The notes below the pieces were generated by a model. That model did not search any database. It was not told the origin of the DNA and saw only the letters and a program-made list of their open reading frames with translations. Both the position numbers and the translations under genes were made by a program. From Bacteroidota bacterium (GTDB lineage: Bacteria; Bacteroidota; Bacteroidia; Chitinophagales; Chitinophagaceae), in the NCBI GenBank assembly GCA_029573235.1, contig JAKQGX010000022.1, positions 1 to 47,604 on the forward strand: a DNA stretch of 47,604 nucleotides. Direction: 5' to 3'. Positions 9,901-17,999 of this stretch are shown here, piece by piece; the first letter of the stretch is position 1, and each line of letters begins with the position of its first letter.

Positions 9901-11881
9901 GGTTGGTAATAGTCCCGGAAGATTGAATTGGTGTCGTGTTCCAAGAATACGTGTACGGTGCTGTACCACCATTTGCTGTCACAGTAGCAGTGCCATTCTG
10001 CCCATTCATACAACTTGCATTGGACTTTGAAAGGCTCGCAGACAGTACATTTAATGGCTCTGTGATGATTACCGAATCAACATACACACAGCCTTTGCTA
10101 TCTGTAATCGTATAAAAATAAGTACCAGCGACTAGGTTAGCAATGGATGCAGTATTCAGCGATGGGACTGTATTCCAAGTGTAGCTGTATGGTGGTGTAC
10201 CACCGCTTGCAACTACAGTAGCAGTTCCATTATTCCCTCCTTTGCAACTTACATGAGTTTTGGAAGACTGTGCAGACAATGGTAATGATGGCTCTGTCAA
10301 TTGGATAGTATCCGTTTGGATGCAACCATTGGTATCGGTGGTCGTTACCCAATATGTACCTGCTACGAGATTATTGACGGTAGGTGATGAAGAGGGCGGC
10401 GTGGTGCTCCAAGCATACGAATAAGGAGTAATACCACCGGTAGTAGCCACTGTAATGGTACCATTATTGCCACCTTTACAGGATATATGGTTTGAAGTAA
10501 ATGTATTGTTTAATGCAGGGGGTTGGTTGATGGTTATAGCAGTGGTGTCTTTGCAGCCATGAGCATCTGTAACAATTACTTGATAGGTACCGGCACTGAG
10601 TTGGGTAGCGGTGCTCGCGGTCTGTTGTGGCTGTGTACTCCAAGCAAAAGTATAAGGGAACACCCCTTGTGAAATAGCAACGGTAGCTGAACCCGTACTA
10701 TCTCCAAAACAGCTGACTGGCGTGATGCTCACCGTACTGGTAACGGGTCCTACATGTATGGTTACACTATCTTGTCGTGTGCAGCCATTACCATCGGTAG
10801 CCGTTACTTTGTATTTTGTATTGACCAATGGCGTAGTTACTGGGCTGGCACAAGTGCTACAACTCAAGCCGGTGCTGGGCGTCCAAACATAAGAATAGAA
10901 GGTACTAGAGCCACCAATGATATTTGTATTCAACTGAATGTTTCCATTGTTACAAACAAACGTGTCGTTTATAGTATTTACAGAAAAACTGTTGATGGAA
11001 ACTGTAGTCATTAATGTATCAGCGCACCCATAGCCGGCATATGGCGTAAGCACGACATAATATTGGGTTGTTGTCGGTGGCGTTGGAATAACAACGTTTT
11101 GTCCGGTTGCTATTTGTGTAAAATTAGCATTATACCATTTATACAATTGGAAGCCCGGTGGTGCTGATAAAGAGGTCCAAGGTGAGCCATTGCAGTTTAC
11201 ATTTTGAATTTGAAACAAGCTGCAATTCATATCCACATATCCATATCCAAAATGACCTGAAAGTCCACAATCGCCAGAGGAGAACTCTACAATAATCGTT
11301 TTACCTGCCTGACCGGACAAATCAATACTGGCTGATGACCAAGACTTATACCATACCTGGCTACCGTATGGCGACAACGTGAATCCCGGTAAACTGGAAG
11401 AGGATACATAGCTAAACTGTCCACAAGTGAGTAAGGCATTGGTAGCCGAGTCATAAGCCTTCACTTCGAACCGTGGTTGTTCTGTGACCGTATGTCCCGG
11501 ATTTTGCAATACCACAGCATATCGATAAATAAGGCTATAATTACTCAATCCTGTTGGTACGCGTACATGATACCTTGCGCGCTCGGCTTGTGCGCCGGTA
11601 CTACTATTACCAAGCTTCAAAGAATAATTGCCACCTCCTGGAGCCACAATTGGGAAACTACCGTAGGGGTCTAATGCGGTGCCGGAGGTTAGCACATGCC
11701 GATTGGGTAATGCACCCGTAAGTGTATTGGCCACTATTGGGCAACAAGTGCCGGTATAGAATTTCCAATAGCCGGTGTTTCCGTTTTCAAAATCGATATT
11801 GGGAGGGCAAGAAAGTTGCGCCTGCGATACACTTCCTAATAGAAGTAAGTATGTAAAAAAAATTAGAGACCGGTAGAGCAC
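6983..11881 (-). CDS. Giant SprB-repeat surface protein with type B type IX secretion signal
   Basis: A 1632-residue secreted protein. A signal peptide (residues 1-21) is followed by a 'FENGNTGYWKFYTG' N-terminal beta domain (about 25-220), Ig-like segments with CSTC motifs (about 290-375), twelve tandem SprB-type repeats of about 77 residues (about 379-1303; each has SC.GG/NNG, GGT.PY.Y.WNT, AGTY.V.VTD.NGC and ending .QP), three further Ig-like segments (about 1304-1540), and the CHU_C domain (FLPNAFTPNGDGVNDFF, IFNRWGQKVFE, GWDGSFKG, MYVYFIEA) that directs export through the type IX system. The family includes SprB, the mobile gliding adhesin of Flavobacterium. The frame opens with GTG; no in-frame ATG lies between the upstream stop and the signal peptide. 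Whether this cell glides cannot be told from here. Confidence 0.93.
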   Translation of the reverse strand: MLYRSLIFFTYLLLLGSVSQAQLSCPPNIDFENGNTGYWKFYTGTCCPIVANTLTGALPNRHVLTSGTALDPYGSFPIVAPGGGNYSLKLGNSSTGAQAERARYHVRVPTGLSNYSLIYRYAVVLQNPGHTVTEQPRFEVKAYDSATNALLTCGQFSYVSSSSLPGFTLSPYGSQVWYKSWSSASIDLSGQAGKTIIVEFSSGDCGLSGHFGYGYVDMNCSLFQIQNVNCNGSPWTSLSAPPGFQLYKWYNANFTQIATGQNVVIPTPPTTTQYYVVLTPYAGYGCADTLMTTVSINSFSVNTINDTFVCNNGNIQLNTNIIGGSSTFYSYVWTPSTGLSCSTCASPVTTPLVNTKYKVTATDGNGCTRQDSVTIHVGPVTSTVSITPVSCFGDSTGSATVAISQGVFPYTFAWSTQPQQTASTATQLSAGTYQVIVTDAHGCKDTTAITINQPPALNNTFTSNHISCKGGNNGTITVATTGGITPYSYAWSTTPPSSSPTVNNLVAGTYWVTTTDTNGCIQTDTIQLTEPSLPLSAQSSKTHVSCKGGNNGTATVVASGGTPPYSYTWNTVPSLNTASIANLVAGTYFYTITDSKGCVYVDSVIITEPLNVLSASLSKSNASCMNGQNGTATVTANGGTAPYTYSWNTTPIQSSGTITNLIAGSYTVTVTDTNGCTTMASTVITQPTALNTSIIKTDVKCFNGNDGVATVTASGGTTPYTYAWNTSPAQLTNTATNLPQGTYQVIITDSNGCLDTASVTILQPTALTGVTNQTNVSCFGGNNATASIVASGGTLPYSYQWNTSPSQFTPSIANLTAGNYVITVTDGNGCVYADTVVILQPLQALSTTLTKTNVSCMNGMNGSVVATPSGGTAPYKYAWNTTPIQTTSTITNLIAGSYTVTVTDTNGCTTTASTVITQPTALSSSITKADAKCFDSSDGSATVMTMGGTLPYSYTWNTSPVQISNSVSSLSAGIYKVIVMDQNGCTDSATVTILQPMPVSPIITSVPVSCNGGNNAAVTVAVSGGTAPYTFTWNTTPVQNAATANGLSAGTYTVVVTDSNGCVVPTSVHITQPPPFIATITAWGNILCAGANNGFATVQASGGKTPYSYLWNTTQTTATITNLAPGFYKATITDSNGCMAKDSITLTSPLPIITTLTNLIPTKCNGDSTGTAQLNVSGGVLPYSYTWSNLPGWQAAMATQLPAGTQTVTVTDSNGCVKTDTFAILQPAPMVLQTGTSNTCSNLQNALAYVTINGGNTPYTINWNTIPVQHTDTIKNLSKGTYGVTVIDANGCTKTASAFVDSFLSPVIIAGPNAAICDGASLQLFVTGAKYYTWYPDTWLSCNSCDSPMVRPDSAIVYTVVGVDTNNCSDSAQVHLSVVYPVPTSVGAEKSICMSDSTQLSASGGVRYLWTPIYGLNNPQIPNPIATPATTTTYQVIITENDCFADTLTQEVQVHALPGITMGQGQTVLAGTELAIPIQTNDATAIRWTPSTGLSCADCFNPIATLYKTITYTAIAYNDIGCQSSSQITYRVVCNNSVLFLPNAFTPNGDGVNDFFYPMGKGIEKVKRLAIFNRWGQKVFEAFDIPTGDEKVGWDGSFKGARQMPDMYVYFIEATCTTGEPVFLKGDVSLIH
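7973..10746 (-). repeat. Twelve tandem SprB-type protein repeats
   Basis: Twelve units of about 231 bp (77 codons) inside the giant adhesin. Repeats share the pattern Cys-Gly/Asn-rich turn, GG(T)xPYxYxWNT, NLxAGxYxVxVTDxNGC and a closing QP. The array covers more than half of the gene. Individual DNA copies have diverged, except for the block duplication listed separately. Confidence 0.85.
8895..10290 (-). repeat. Tandem duplication of a three-repeat block (about 696 bp each)
   Basis: Repeats 3-4-5 (about 9590-10290) and 6-7-8 (about 8895-9590) correspond one to one. The 4/7 pair shares TITNLIAGSYTVTVTDTNGC exactly, the 3/6 pair shares the GGNN, VASGG and closing GCVY(V/A)D features, and the 5/8 pair shares the KCF turn and VTILQP end. 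At DNA level TATAGCTTCCTGCTAT recurs at 9187 and 9883, an offset of 696 bp or 232 codons. Confidence 0.75.
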
Positions 11882-12028
11882 TTCTCTATTTTCGTTATAT
11901 AGTGGAAAAAAATTTTTACTGCCAAGATTGCAATATAAAGAAAATATATGTTAATGCATTCCTACTCAACCGGCAAGCTGTTTGTTCTCTACAAACAATG
12001 TTCTTTTCAAATTCGTTCGAAAAAATGA

Positions 12029-12065
12029 AAGAGAGGACTTCCATTGATTTAGAAAGTCCTCTCTT
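12029..12065 (-). terminator. Rho-independent terminator of the SGNH lipoprotein gene
   Basis: A 12-bp perfect stem (12029-12040 with 12054-12065, core AGAGAGGACTT) with a 13-nt loop. Read on the minus strand it is followed by TCATTTTTTCG. It lies about 40 bp after the stop of the lipase-like gene and ends the lipid-use block. Confidence 0.85.
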
Positions 12066-12104
12066 GATAGTGTTGTTATATCATAAAAAAGAATTACAAC
12101 TTTG

Positions 12105-13445
12105 TTATGGGAATAGCACACCGTTGTATTTTGTAATATCTACCGATGGTATGGTAGCGCCATAATAACTATTGATGACTCTGATAATTTCATTAGCCAT
12201 TAATGCATAGCCTCTTGGTGTGAGGTGCACCCCATCGAGGGAAAACGCACCGCCGGTAACAAAGGCAGGAGTAAATGTCAAGCCATTAAACTTGATACCG
12301 GATTGTAGCGTTTTCAAATACGCATTTGCGTTTACTACCGGTAATCCTTTTTCTTTAGCTACGGTAGCTATCACATTATTAAAATTAGCCGTTGCGGTTT
12401 GTACATTGCTTACTTCCGTAGCATCTAACACATAGCGTTTGGGTATGGGTTTCTTACTACCCCATCCACGACACTTAATAGAATCTTGTGGTGTGGTCAA
12501 AAGAATGTATTCGCCATTTTTGATAGGACGCATACCACCCGGAGCACTTGTATCTTGAATGATAAACGGATTGGCACCTACGTTAAATTTAATATTCAAC
12601 CCAGCCATAGCATAAGCCGCCGTAAGCGAATCCGCTTGACCTTGACGAGCGAGCACCAAACCCATTGCAGGAATAGTAGTAAAGAATGGAATGGAGGTCA
12701 CATCTGGTATATTTATCAGAACCCCTTTTGCACCATGTGCCGTCATCGTATCCACTACTGTTCTATACGATGCTTCGAAGGTGATGAGTGGAGAGATATC
12801 AGCAGGTTGCCCACCCCCTTTGCCATTTCCTTCACCCCCACCGGTAGCATATCCTAATACATCATTATTACCTAACCAGAGTGTGAAGAAAGTAGCATTG
12901 CTGCGGGCGGCGATGTCAACCGGTTTATCGGTTAATGGATTGGGATACATACGAGCGGCATAGCCTACGCCACCCAATACTTGTGCAATGGCGCCATAAC
13001 CGGCAAGCGTATAATCAATACAACGAATACCGGGAACACCCAAATTATTAAACGGTCCTTGTGCCGATATATTAGTACTACTACCGGCGGTATCGGCAGG
13101 CCCATTATACAATACAGGACCTAATCCTGTTGTGCCATCACAACTCAAAGTGGAGCCCAATACACGCTTGGCTCCCGGCCATCCGAAATTGCCCGGCAAT
13201 AAGGGCTGTTTAAAATTGCCTCCACCCACTAACTTGAATTGCTGGGCCAGCATATTAGGATAAGAATTGAGCTGCCCGCTGCGGTACAAGGTACCATCCG
13301 CATATCCGGCAGTGAGGGAATTGCCAATGGCTACATAGTTTGAAAAGTCTGCATTCCCTTTGGTGGGTGCCTCTCCTTGTATGGTTGGCTTACATGCAGA
13401 CAGTAACAAGAGTGCTGCTGCAATGGAATAATATGTTGCTTTCAT
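12105..13445 (-). CDS. SGNH/GDSL-hydrolase lipoprotein (esterase/lipase-like)
   Basis: A 446-residue lipoprotein: lipobox LLSAC (C18) after a hydrophobic segment, then the SGNH block I IGNSLTAGY with catalytic S43, block II Gly in LGVPGIRC, block III WLGNND near residue 183, and block V DGVHLTPRGY with catalytic D404 and H407. This supports an outer-membrane-anchored serine esterase. It lies 31 bp after a FadL-type porin gene on the same strand and downstream of the fad genes, so it may release fatty acids from esters for uptake through that porin; this link is inference. It is longer than simple GDSL enzymes because of insertions between blocks II and V. A strong terminator follows. Confidence 0.88.
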   Translation of the reverse strand: MKATYYSIAAALLLLSACKPTIQGEAPTKGNADFSNYVAIGNSLTAGYADGTLYRSGQLNSYPNMLAQQFKLVGGGNFKQPLLPGNFGWPGAKRVLGSTLSCDGTTGLGPVLYNGPADTAGSSTNISAQGPFNNLGVPGIRCIDYTLAGYGAIAQVLGGVGYAARMYPNPLTDKPVDIAARSNATFFTLWLGNNDVLGYATGGGEGNGKGGGQPADISPLITFEASYRTVVDTMTAHGAKGVLINIPDVTSIPFFTTIPAMGLVLARQGQADSLTAAYAMAGLNIKFNVGANPFIIQDTSAPGGMRPIKNGEYILLTTPQDSIKCRGWGSKKPIPKRYVLDATEVSNVQTATANFNNVIATVAKEKGLPVVNANAYLKTLQSGIKFNGLTFTPAFVTGGAFSLDGVHLTPRGYALMANEIIRVINSYYGATIPSVDITKYNGVLFP

Positions 13446-13476
13446 TATAGTTTGAAAATTTTGTTACAAGATTTTT

Positions 13477-14709
13477 TTAAAAAGAATAAGAGACCCCAAT
13501 AGCCGGACTCAAGCTTTTTATTTGATACGTACCATTGAAATTAGCCGGTGTATAACTGGCTTTATGACCGGCAGTAGTCGTATAGTTTAAGGCTGCCATG
13601 ATGTTTAATTTTTCTAATGGTGTAATTACAATGCCACAAGAAAGACTTACTCTATCCGCATCTACAGCATCTGGTGAAAGGTATTTTGCATCGCTGGGTG
13701 TGGGGTCAAAAGCACCCCCAATCATAGCCGATACTTCTTTGGATATTTGATAATGTGCTCCCAAACGAAGGGCTACCGTATTTTTATACAAACGTGGGTC
13801 ACGGGTATCTTGTAAAGCAACTGTGTTATTTTCAAAATCAAACTTTAAGGAATCATATTTCTTCCATCCGGCAACCACCAAATCGGCTTGTATCGTAAGT
13901 GCTTGGGTTGCTTGATAAGCCGCACCAATGGTCAGTATAGAAGGCAGTGGTAGTTGTGTAGAGAAAGAAGTATTGGGAAAATTGGAAGCTACTGACTGTG
14001 GTACGGTAAACGTAGCATCACCATCTTTTACTTTCATCTTTACTGCTGAGCGATACGACATCCCAATGTTGAAATTGTCAGAGGCTTTTATTTGCACCCC
14101 TACATTAAACCCTACGCCATTGGCTTTACCCGATAATTCGGCTTGTCCATCATCGCCATTTGAGTTTTGCAAGGGTATAGCCTTATGAATTTCTACTGTA
14201 CCCGTGCTGTATATAAAGCCGGCACCAACGGATACGATATCATGTATGCGATAGCTGACGGTGGGTTGAATGAATACACTTTGCAAACTGATGGATTCGG
14301 TGATGTAACGTCCGGTCCATTCATTGCCCCACTTAGCACTACTGCCAAAAGGTGTGTAAACGCCCAGTCCTACACCCCAACGGCTGTCTTTTTTTAGAGG
14401 TCCCCCTACATATAAAGCAAAAGGTGTGGATGTGTGTTTCTTTGTTTCATAATAATTGCCCCCTTCATTATCGGGTACATAGCGTATGGTTGGCGAAACA
14501 AGGTAAACGCTACCATAGGCTTGCATACCACTGAGTCGTGATAATCCGCCGGGGTTGTAAAAAATAGTGGAAGCATCCCATGGCATTGCCACACCGCTGC
14601 CACCCATGGCTACTTGGCGCATACCTTGCAGGTTCAGCTGAAAACTGCCCCCAAATGTAGTTGCGGAAAGCGCCATTCCCGCAAGGGATAAAATACATAT
14701 CCGTTTCAT
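13477..14709 (-). CDS. FadL/OmpP1/TodX-family outer-membrane transporter
   Basis: A 410-residue outer-membrane beta-barrel. It has a signal peptide (about 1-20) and then the FadL hallmark GSFQLNLQGMRQVAMGGSGVAMPWDASTIFYNPGGLSRL-type opening (the N-terminal plug; the Asn-Pro-Gly-Gly part is typical). The chain continues as alternating beta strands and ends in GVSYSF with a C-terminal Phe, the barrel-assembly signal. The family imports long-chain fatty acids or other hydrophobic compounds. It lies 154 bp after fadE and 31 bp before the SGNH lipoprotein, which fits a fatty-acid uptake role. It could be in the fad transcript or have its own promoter; no exact -7 element was found in the gap. Confidence 0.9.
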   Translation of the reverse strand: MKRICILSLAGMALSATTFGGSFQLNLQGMRQVAMGGSGVAMPWDASTIFYNPGGLSRLSGMQAYGSVYLVSPTIRYVPDNEGGNYYETKKHTSTPFALYVGGPLKKDSRWGVGLGVYTPFGSSAKWGNEWTGRYITESISLQSVFIQPTVSYRIHDIVSVGAGFIYSTGTVEIHKAIPLQNSNGDDGQAELSGKANGVGFNVGVQIKASDNFNIGMSYRSAVKMKVKDGDATFTVPQSVASNFPNTSFSTQLPLPSILTIGAAYQATQALTIQADLVVAGWKKYDSLKFDFENNTVALQDTRDPRLYKNTVALRLGAHYQISKEVSAMIGGAFDPTPSDAKYLSPDAVDADRVSLSCGIVITPLEKLNIMAALNYTTTAGHKASYTPANFNGTYQIKSLSPAIGVSYSF

Positions 14710-14863
14710 AAACGTTTTTTGATTTTTGGTTTTTGTAAATATTAAAAAAGATTTTTTGATTGTCTAATATCCCCACTATTATTTATCGCCCATTTTGTGA
14801 AAACGTATTTTCCTATTCCAACACCTATCTACGGCTCTTATTTAACGAACTATCATTGCCTAT

Positions 14864-16654
14864 CTAAAAGCAATATTTGTTTTCAGCTATCATCTTCTCG
14901 GCTATTCCTCTTCGTCCGGCAATGGTATTTCTGTCTTCTACTTTGGTGAAGCGTTTCAAGCCCATCATCATCATTCTTTTTTCATCCCCTTCGGCAAAGG
15001 CGTTCAATGCATTTCTTCCGGAACCATGAATGCGCTCGGCTGCATCGTACATATAGATACGCATCATTTCTGTTTTAAGTTGGGTCATCTCATCTTGTTG
15101 CATTGCTGAAAGTTTTTCTACGCGCAGCAACATCGATTCTGCTACATACGTATCCATCAGCATATCTGCAAGGCACATGATGACTTCTTGTTCTTTCGCT
15201 ATGTTTTGCATGAGCTTCATAACAGCGGCACCGGCAGTCATCAAGATCGCTTTTTTAAAGCCGATTATATACTTATGGTCTTTGGCAAAACCTTCGTTAT
15301 CTACAGCGCTAAAGTCCGGAATGCTCATCAACTCACCGGCTACTTTTTGTGCCGGACCCATAAGGTCTAATTCTCCCTTCATAGCCCGCTTCAGCATCAT
15401 GTCCACCATCAGCATACGGTTGATTTCATTGGTACCTTCAAAGATGCGGTTGATGCGCGAATCGCGATAAGCACGATCCATAGGCGCTTCTGCACTATAG
15501 CCCATACCCCCGTATATCTGCACCCCTTCATCTACTACGTAATCCAACGACTCTGATGCATGTACTTTTATGATGGCGGCTTCAATGGCAAATTGTTCAG
15601 TTCCTTTCAACTTGGCTGCAGCTTCATCCATCCCTCCGGCAATGTATTCTTTGGTAGCATCTTCTATATTCTGACTGGCACGATAGATAGCCGTTTCACT
15701 GGCAAAAGTGCGTATAGCTTGCTCTGCCAATTTATATTTGATAGCTCCATACTTTGATATTGGGCGGCCAAATTGTTGGCGCTCGTTGGCATATTGCACC
15801 GATTTATTAATGGCTTCTTTTGCCCCGCCAATGGCCGCACCGCCCAGCTTTATGCGTCCCAAGTTTAAGATGTTCACCGCTATTTTAAATCCATTGCCGC
15901 GAGTGGAAAGCAAGTTCTCTACAGGTACTTTACAATCGTTGAAAAAGATCTGGCGCGTGCTGCTGCCTTTGATGCCCATTTTATGTTCTTCGGCATTGTA
16001 ACTGATGCCCTCATAGCTGCGCTCTACAATAAAAGCACTCAGGTCTTTATCATCATCAATTTTAGCAAAGACGGTCATCACATCAGCAAAGCCCCCATTG
16101 GTAATCCACATCTTTTGTCCATTGAGGATATAGTGCTTGCCATCCTCCGATAATACCGCTTTTGTTTTTCCGGAGTTAGCGTCCGAGCCGGCTTCGGGCT
16201 CTGTGAGGCAATAGCTTCCTTTCCATTCACCGGTGGCAAGTTTGCTCACGTATTTAGCTTTTTGCGCCTCATTACCATAGTACAATATAGGCAAGGTACC
16301 AATGCCGGTATGTGCGGCCAAGGCTACAGCAAACGAATGCCCGGCACCTAACACTTCGGTAGTAAGCATAGAAGTGACAAAGTCTTTACCGATACCATTA
16401 TATGCTTCGGGCACACTGATACCCAACAATCCCAAGGCACCAGCTTTTTCCAACAACGTAGGCATCAATCCTTCTTGTTGTTCATCTATCTCATTCAATT
16501 TAGGAAACACTTCTTGCTGTAAAAAATCACGACACATATCGGCAATCATCCGTTGCTCTTCCGACCATTCTTCGGGTATGAACACATCAGATGCTGCGGT
16601 TTCTTTTATCAAAAATTCGCCTCCTTTTAAGGCTGTTTTATTTTCGTTGCTCAT
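14864..16654 (-). CDS. fadE: Acyl-CoA dehydrogenase, FadE type (Bacillus-like)
   Basis: A 596-residue FAD enzyme that catalyses the first oxidation of acyl-CoA to trans-2-enoyl-CoA. Visible are the acyl-CoA dehydrogenase signatures CLTEPEAGSDA (near residue 150), WITNGGFADVMTVFAK, and YRDSRINRIFEGTNEINRM (near 395-415), where the Glu of IFEGTNEI is the usual catalytic base. A C-terminal extension of about 170 residues beyond the standard fold matches the length of Bacillus subtilis FadE (594 aa) and vertebrate VLCAD-like enzymes. It is the fourth gene of tetR-fadN-fadA-fadE, in the same order as B. subtilis fadNAE, 50 bp after fadA. Electrons would pass to ETF, which is not in this window. 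Confidence 0.93.
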   Translation of the reverse strand: MSNENKTALKGGEFLIKETAASDVFIPEEWSEEQRMIADMCRDFLQQEVFPKLNEIDEQQEGLMPTLLEKAGALGLLGISVPEAYNGIGKDFVTSMLTTEVLGAGHSFAVALAAHTGIGTLPILYYGNEAQKAKYVSKLATGEWKGSYCLTEPEAGSDANSGKTKAVLSEDGKHYILNGQKMWITNGGFADVMTVFAKIDDDKDLSAFIVERSYEGISYNAEEHKMGIKGSSTRQIFFNDCKVPVENLLSTRGNGFKIAVNILNLGRIKLGGAAIGGAKEAINKSVQYANERQQFGRPISKYGAIKYKLAEQAIRTFASETAIYRASQNIEDATKEYIAGGMDEAAAKLKGTEQFAIEAAIIKVHASESLDYVVDEGVQIYGGMGYSAEAPMDRAYRDSRINRIFEGTNEINRMLMVDMMLKRAMKGELDLMGPAQKVAGELMSIPDFSAVDNEGFAKDHKYIIGFKKAILMTAGAAVMKLMQNIAKEQEVIMCLADMLMDTYVAESMLLRVEKLSAMQQDEMTQLKTEMMRIYMYDAAERIHGSGRNALNAFAEGDEKRMMMMGLKRFTKVEDRNTIAGRRGIAEKMIAENKYCF

Positions 16655-16704
16655 AGCTATTCATTTTTTTCTAGTTGGTAAAATTTGATTTTGTTTGAGT
16701 TGGT

Positions 16705-17883
16705 TTAAAGCATTTCATAAATGCCGGCAGCGCCTTGCCCGGTACCTACACACATAGACACCATGCCGTATTTTTGATTTCTACGTTTCAATTCATTAAA
16801 CAATTGTACACTCAACTTGGCGCCCGTGCAGCCCAGCGGATGCCCCAATGAAATAGCTCCTCCGTTGACGTTTACGATTTCGGGATTCAATTGTAACTCT
16901 CGTATCACCGCCAATGATTGCGAGGCAAAGGCTTCATTCAGTTCGATGAGTTGGATGTCGTCCAGTTTCAATCCGGCACGGCTCAGTGCCTTGGGGATAG
17001 CAGCAACCGGACCAATGCCCATGATGCGTGGCGGCACACCCGCCGTTGCAAAACTGACCATGCGAGCAATCGGAGTAAGGTTATTCGCTTTTAAAAATGA
17101 TTCGCTAACGATCATTACAAAAGCTGCACCATCACTGGTTTGCGAGGAGTTGCCGGCGGTCACACTTCCCTTCGCGGCAAACACGGGTTTCAATTTTCCC
17201 AAGGCATCCAATGATGTTTCGGCTCTGGGACCTTCATCTACTGCCACCGTTACCGACTGGGTTGTCGTGTTATTTGTCGCCGCATCAAAAAGAGTTTCGG
17301 AAACCGTTATCGGCACTATTTCATCGGCAAATTTTTGAGATGTAATTGCCGCAATGGCTTTCTGGTGCGATTGTAGCGAAAAGGCATCTTGCTCCTCTCT
17401 GCTAATCTGAAATTCTTTGGCTACTGCCTCTGCCGTCAGCCCCATGCCCCAATAATAATCGGGGTGCTCCAATGCCAGTTGTGGTTCCGGCACTACGCGC
17501 CAACCGCCCATTGGTATCAAACTCATACTTTCAGCCCCGCCGGCTATGATGCAGTCGGCAAGTCCGGCATGTATCTTCGAGGCAGCAAGGGCTATCGTTT
17601 CCAACCCCGATGCGCAATAGCGATTGACCGTCATCGCCGATACCTTATCGGTATTGAGGCTCATCAACGATATAAACCGAGCCATATTCAATCCTTGCTC
17701 CGCTTCGGGCATAGCATTGCCCACTATCAGGTCATCCACTTGTTCCGGTGCTACTTGCGGCACGGCACTCATCAAGTGTTTTATTACGTGTGATGCCAGC
17801 ACATCCGTACGCAACGATCGAAATCCACCACGGTTCGCTTTTGCTACAGCACTTCGGAAGCCGGCTACTATATATGCATTCAT
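16705..17883 (-). CDS. fadA: Acetyl-CoA acyltransferase (3-ketoacyl-CoA thiolase)
   Basis: A 392-residue thiolase, full length for the family. The catalytic residues are all seen: C90 in NRYCASGLE, H348 in GHPLGCTG and C378 in SMCVGTGQG. It cleaves 3-ketoacyl-CoA with CoA to give acetyl-CoA and a shortened acyl-CoA. Length and order match B. subtilis FadA (391 aa) of the fadNAE operon. It lies between fadN and fadE on the minus strand. A nested inverted repeat occupies part of the 103-bp gap to fadN and may affect mRNA stability between the two genes. Confidence 0.94.
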   Translation of the reverse strand: MNAYIVAGFRSAVAKANRGGFRSLRTDVLASHVIKHLMSAVPQVAPEQVDDLIVGNAMPEAEQGLNMARFISLMSLNTDKVSAMTVNRYCASGLETIALAASKIHAGLADCIIAGGAESMSLIPMGGWRVVPEPQLALEHPDYYWGMGLTAEAVAKEFQISREEQDAFSLQSHQKAIAAITSQKFADEIVPITVSETLFDAATNNTTTQSVTVAVDEGPRAETSLDALGKLKPVFAAKGSVTAGNSSQTSDGAAFVMIVSESFLKANNLTPIARMVSFATAGVPPRIMGIGPVAAIPKALSRAGLKLDDIQLIELNEAFASQSLAVIRELQLNPEIVNVNGGAISLGHPLGCTGAKLSVQLFNELKRRNQKYGMVSMCVGTGQGAAGIYEML

Positions 17884-17943
17884 GATATTGTTGTATGTTT
17901 TTTTTATTTGTTTAGTTAAACTGATTACTACTATTTCGCATCC

Positions 17944-17999
17944 GTTGCGACGCTCCGTTCATCTACATTTTCCTACGGAGCATTTTTTAGTTTCGCAAC
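17944..17999. repeat. Nested inverted repeat across the fadN stop codon
   Basis: Outer arms GTTGCGA (17944-17950) and TCGCAAC (17993-17999), inner arms GCTCCGT (17952-17958) and ACGGAGC (17975-17981), all perfect. The outer arm lies in the last codons of fadN, and the inner hairpin follows the stop. A T-run follows only on the plus strand, so for the fad transcript it is a stem-loop without a U-tail: more likely an intercistronic processing or stabilising element than a terminator. Confidence 0.55.

Noticed and set aside
7973-10746. Regularly spaced repeated DNA that might suggest a CRISPR array
   Set aside because: Units are 231 bp, in frame and diverged; they encode SprB-type protein repeats.
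17952-17990. Rho-independent terminator on the plus strand
   Set aside because: The hairpin has a T-run on the plus strand, but no plus-strand gene precedes it; the fad transcript reads the other way.
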